Shown here: positions 14,584 through 16,741 of the stretch, one piece after another
How positions within the stretch are numbered: position 1 is the first letter of the stretch
Layout of the letters: every line of letters begins with the position of its first letter
From: an uncultured Erysipelotrichaceae bacterium
Lineage (GTDB): Bacteria > Bacillota_I > Bacilli_A > Erysipelotrichales > Erysipelotrichaceae
Direction of reading: 5' to 3'
DNA length: 16,741 nucleotides
Assembly (NCBI GenBank): GCA_937902945.1
Contig: CALEMD010000262.1
Span: forward strand, 1 to 16,741
The notes under the pieces: model-generated
Seen by the model: only the letters and a program-made list of their open reading frames with translations
What the model was told of the DNA's origin: nothing
The model's database searches: none
Position numbers and translations under genes: made by a program

Positions 14584-15516
14584 ATGAATTGCAGAAAGAT
14601 TATTCTGATTGCGGCCGCATTTTCAATGACTCCATTCGGCTGCTCTGCTGAGCAGAAAACAGAAGATATCCCTCTTCTGCAATTGATTGCTGAGCAATCT
14701 GCTCAGCCTTCTATTGATCTTTCAAAAGCAGCTGCATTGAAAGTAAGCATTTTCTATTCAGATCATCCTGAACCTGATCAGACTATCACAGATGTTTCTA
14801 TTATTACTAAGGTTTCTGAGATTCTTGCCAAGGCTTCTGTAAGCAATGCAGCTTCAGAACTCAGCAGTACAAAGACTGCTGTTGGACTGCATTTTATAGA
14901 TACTCAAGGAAATGACATCTGCACGATTCAGATTCAGAATGGAATGCTAAAGACACAGGGAAAAAGTCATTCTGTTACAGGATTGAGTGAGTTATATAAA
15001 ATCGATGGCATACTTTTCGAAGATGACTGGAAGTCTTATTGGGAAGCGGCTGAACAGCAGAATAATGAATACAAGGAAAACATGAATATTTCCTATCCTG
15101 TTCCCATTCTCGATATGGTCAGCTATGCCGCCCATCAGCTTCATGAGCGCAATGAGCTATCTGATGTTGTTTCTATCAGAATACGTCTCAGCTGGAGTGA
15201 TATGCCTGCATTTGAAACAGATGATCCAGAGATCATTGAATCCATATTCACTGCCCTTGATCAGATGAAAGTGACAGAACAGGCAGACAGCACAGCAGAT
15301 GATAATAAATGGACGATCGTTCTAGGATACAGAGTGCCTAACGAAACATTCAATTCAACATGCAGCATATCTTTCATCGGCAGTACTCTGTACAGTGATG
15401 TGATGAATGGAAACAGCCATAGATATTCACTTAGCGGGCTGCAGAATTTTCTGAATTCAGCTGACAGTGAAGTATTTGATTATCTGAAAGAGAATCTTGC
15501 GAGTATGGACCGATAA
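14584..15516 (+). CDS. Probable lipoprotein of unknown function with an internally duplicated domain
   Basis: The product has 310 residues. The N-terminus MNCRKIILIAAAFSMTPFGCS has a positive start, a short hydrophobic core and a cysteine at 20. The lipobox PFGC is atypical (Pro at -3 and Phe at -2), so lipidation is likely but not sure. The mature part holds two similar units, about 50-150 and 193-300. Each has a beta strand (LKVSIFYSD; IRIRLSWSD), then D-rich plus helix (TDVSIITKVSEIL; DDPEIIESIFTAL), then strands, then a final S-x-SGL or VTGL turn and helix (HSVTGLSELYK; YSLSGLQNFL). No known family is recognised. GAGGAA lies just upstream and the gap to the previous stop is 17 nt, so it belongs to the protease operon. 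An extracytoplasmic binding role is possible but unproven. Confidence 0.8.
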   Translation: MNCRKIILIAAAFSMTPFGCSAEQKTEDIPLLQLIAEQSAQPSIDLSKAAALKVSIFYSDHPEPDQTITDVSIITKVSEILAKASVSNAASELSSTKTAVGLHFIDTQGNDICTIQIQNGMLKTQGKSHSVTGLSELYKIDGILFEDDWKSYWEAAEQQNNEYKENMNISYPVPILDMVSYAAHQLHERNELSDVVSIRIRLSWSDMPAFETDDPEIIESIFTALDQMKVTEQADSTADDNKWTIVLGYRVPNETFNSTCSISFIGSTLYSDVMNGNSHRYSLSGLQNFLNSADSEVFDYLKENLASMDR

Positions 15517-15534
15517 TCCTGAAAGGACATAATT

Positions 15535-16741
15535 ATGGAGAATAAGACAGTTACATGCAGCATATGCGGCAATCGTTTTTCAGTAAGCAGTTCACAGGAT
15601 TCTGCAGTATGTCCATACTGCAAAAACAGAATTCCTTTAGCAGAGCAAGCAATCAATACTGCCTTTTATGATGCGGCATCGGGCCGTACTGTCGGAAGTG
15701 CCTGCATACCTGAGGGCTGGATTGCTCACGGAGAAATCAGCACGGTCATGCAAAGCATGGGACATCCTATTACAGCAAGGATCCAAGCTGACAGCAAAGA
15801 CGGATCAAGTATCCTGTTTGCCAATACAGGTGAACAATTCCATCAAATCAAATCCGGAATGATGGAATGGCATAGTGAAGGACGTTTTGACGAAAGAACG
15901 AAAACACCAATGCGTGCTTTTATTCCTGCATCCATTTATCTTGATCAGCTTGTACCAGCCTTTACAAATGGAATGCCCTTCAGCCTGCAGGACAGTTTCC
16001 CACTGCCAAGAAAAGATCTTGAAAACATACCCGCAGAGAAGCAGAGGTATTTAGAGGAAGCTGCCAATCTCTTTCAGAATGCTTCAGCGGATGGATCTTC
16101 TGTTGCCATTCAGAATGCGTATATTGATGGATTGGCCAGCATTTATACTTACAGCATGAATGAACAGCCAAGACTTTTAATAATCGGAGCAGAGATCAAA
16201 GCTCTTGAATACAGTTATGTATCTGCAGGCGCCAGTCTGATCAATGGTGCGATTGATTTATTCAAGACTTCAAAAGAACGTAAAGGCACAGGAGAAAATC
16301 AAACATCTTCCAGCAAACTGCAGTCATGGATTGACTTTGGTATGAATGGCGGACTGATGGGTGCCAGCAATCGCCGGCAATATGAAAAGAATCAAAATCC
16401 AGACAGCACTGCTGAATTCGGTCATGCGAAAACAATTGGCACGCCGTCGTCTTACATTGACTGGGAAGTCACAGGCGTCTATGGACTATTAGCACCTGCA
16501 CCATTAACAGAACTGACCTACAATTTCTATAATCAGTTTGTCCGCTCATTTCAGATTGATCCTTCTATTCCTGCAGAAATGCAAGCTCGTACCCAGCAGA
16601 TCACTCAGCAGATGCAGTTTGAGCAGCAGCAGCAATTCCAGCAGTATCAGCAGATCCACGCAGCACAAAGTGCAATGACCGATCGAATCAATCAAAGCTA
16701 TTGGGACAGAAGCAGAGCACAGGATGCAAATCGAAGAGCCT
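15535..16741 (+). CDS. Zinc-ribbon protein with IPEGW-containing domain and Gln-rich tail (partial, 3' end outside window)
   Basis: The frame stays open from the ATG at 15535 to the window edge, giving 402 residues with no stop. The start is supported by AAGGA (15523-15527) and an 18-nt gap from the previous stop. An N-terminal zinc ribbon has CSIC (8, 11) and CPYC (26, 29). A domain opening IPEGW (58-62) follows, with GEISTVMQSMGHP and FANTGEQFHQI. A mixed region ends in a segment with VYGLLAPAPLTELTYNFYN, then a Gln-rich stretch (about 355-378) and charged YWDRSRAQDANRRA. There is no signal peptide or clear membrane helix, so this is a cytosolic product in an operon otherwise made of exported proteins. 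The IPxGW feature and general layout resemble the lipoprotein at 13664. The family is unnamed to me. A related-family tail of the SYxRSxxQDxxRxxFSDAIRG kind may follow beyond the window, from memory only. Confidence 0.8.
   Translation, partial: MENKTVTCSICGNRFSVSSSQDSAVCPYCKNRIPLAEQAINTAFYDAASGRTVGSACIPEGWIAHGEISTVMQSMGHPITARIQADSKDGSSILFANTGEQFHQIKSGMMEWHSEGRFDERTKTPMRAFIPASIYLDQLVPAFTNGMPFSLQDSFPLPRKDLENIPAEKQRYLEEAANLFQNASADGSSVAIQNAYIDGLASIYTYSMNEQPRLLIIGAEIKALEYSYVSAGASLINGAIDLFKTSKERKGTGENQTSSSKLQSWIDFGMNGGLMGASNRRQYEKNQNPDSTAEFGHAKTIGTPSSYIDWEVTGVYGLLAPAPLTELTYNFYNQFVRSFQIDPSIPAEMQARTQQITQQMQFEQQQQFQQYQQIHAAQSAMTDRINQSYWDRSRAQDANRRA
16594..16655 (+). repeat. CAG-rich low-complexity tract coding a Gln-rich segment
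   Basis: Repeated CAG codons mixed with CAA code for a stretch dominated by Gln (QQIT, QQMQ, EQQQQ, QQYQQ). It is an imperfect, mixed-codon run inside the zinc-ribbon gene, so it is probably a protein-level helical or coiled tract rather than a DNA repeat array. Confidence 0.6.

Noticed and set aside
16594..16655. CAG tract as a CRISPR-like or tandem DNA repeat
   Set aside because: The units are irregular, without spacers, and stay in frame with mixed CAG/CAA codons, so it is a Gln-rich coding tract.

Overview
The window looks like chromosomal DNA of a low-to-moderate GC Firmicute, probably a gut-type anaerobe of the Erysipelotrichia or a related lineage (inference). Support: a glmS ribozyme upstream of glmS, strong AGGAGG-type ribosome binding sites, a CcpA-type cre site, short Gram-positive lipoprotein signals (five lipoproteins or likely lipoproteins), and a secreted FMN/FAD flavoprotein of the kind anaerobes use for respiration outside the membrane. 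No rRNA, tRNA, CRISPR array, transposase or phage gene was seen.

Layout. (1) 1-2112, + strand: extended -10 promoter, glmS ribozyme (cleavage predicted at 130/131) and glmS, a feedback unit for amino-sugar and cell-wall precursor supply. (2) 2138-4668, - strand: a 121-residue FMN-binding lipoprotein followed by a 665-residue FMN-bind/FAD reductase lipoprotein. A terminator separates them, and the reductase has its own promoter overlapped by a perfect 7-bp dyad. Its terminator lies inside the 3' coding end of the convergent glmS gene. (3) 4755-7760, - strand: a beta-glucoside uptake operon (PTS EIIBC, then a GH1 6-phospho-beta-glucosidase 2 nt downstream) with a cre site at its promoter and a clear intrinsic terminator; an AraC-type regulator (7889-8878, +) is divergent. 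(4) 8949-10691, - strand: a large regulator with two HTH domains and a roughly 400-residue C-terminal region of unknown function. (5) 10854 to the window end, + strand: a tight four-gene operon, divergent from that regulator, with gaps of 20, 17 and 18 nt. It encodes an M4 (thermolysin-like) metallopeptidase lipoprotein with a long C-terminal extension, a lipoprotein with an IPKGW-containing domain, a probable lipoprotein with an internally duplicated domain, and a cytosolic zinc-ribbon protein cut by the window edge.

How they work together. The flavoproteins probably form an extracellular electron-transfer pair: the small one as FMN carrier, the large one as terminal reductase of a small organic acceptor. 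The fumarate-reductase-type HPT motif is not seen, so fumarate is not the first guess. The PTS/GH1/AraC block imports and cleaves a beta-glucoside under catabolite control. The least described part is the double-HTH regulator plus M4 protease/lipoprotein/zinc-ribbon operon. The intergenic region holds a perfect 13-bp palindrome placed to act on both divergent promoters, and the second and fourth products appear to share an architecture on opposite sides of the membrane.
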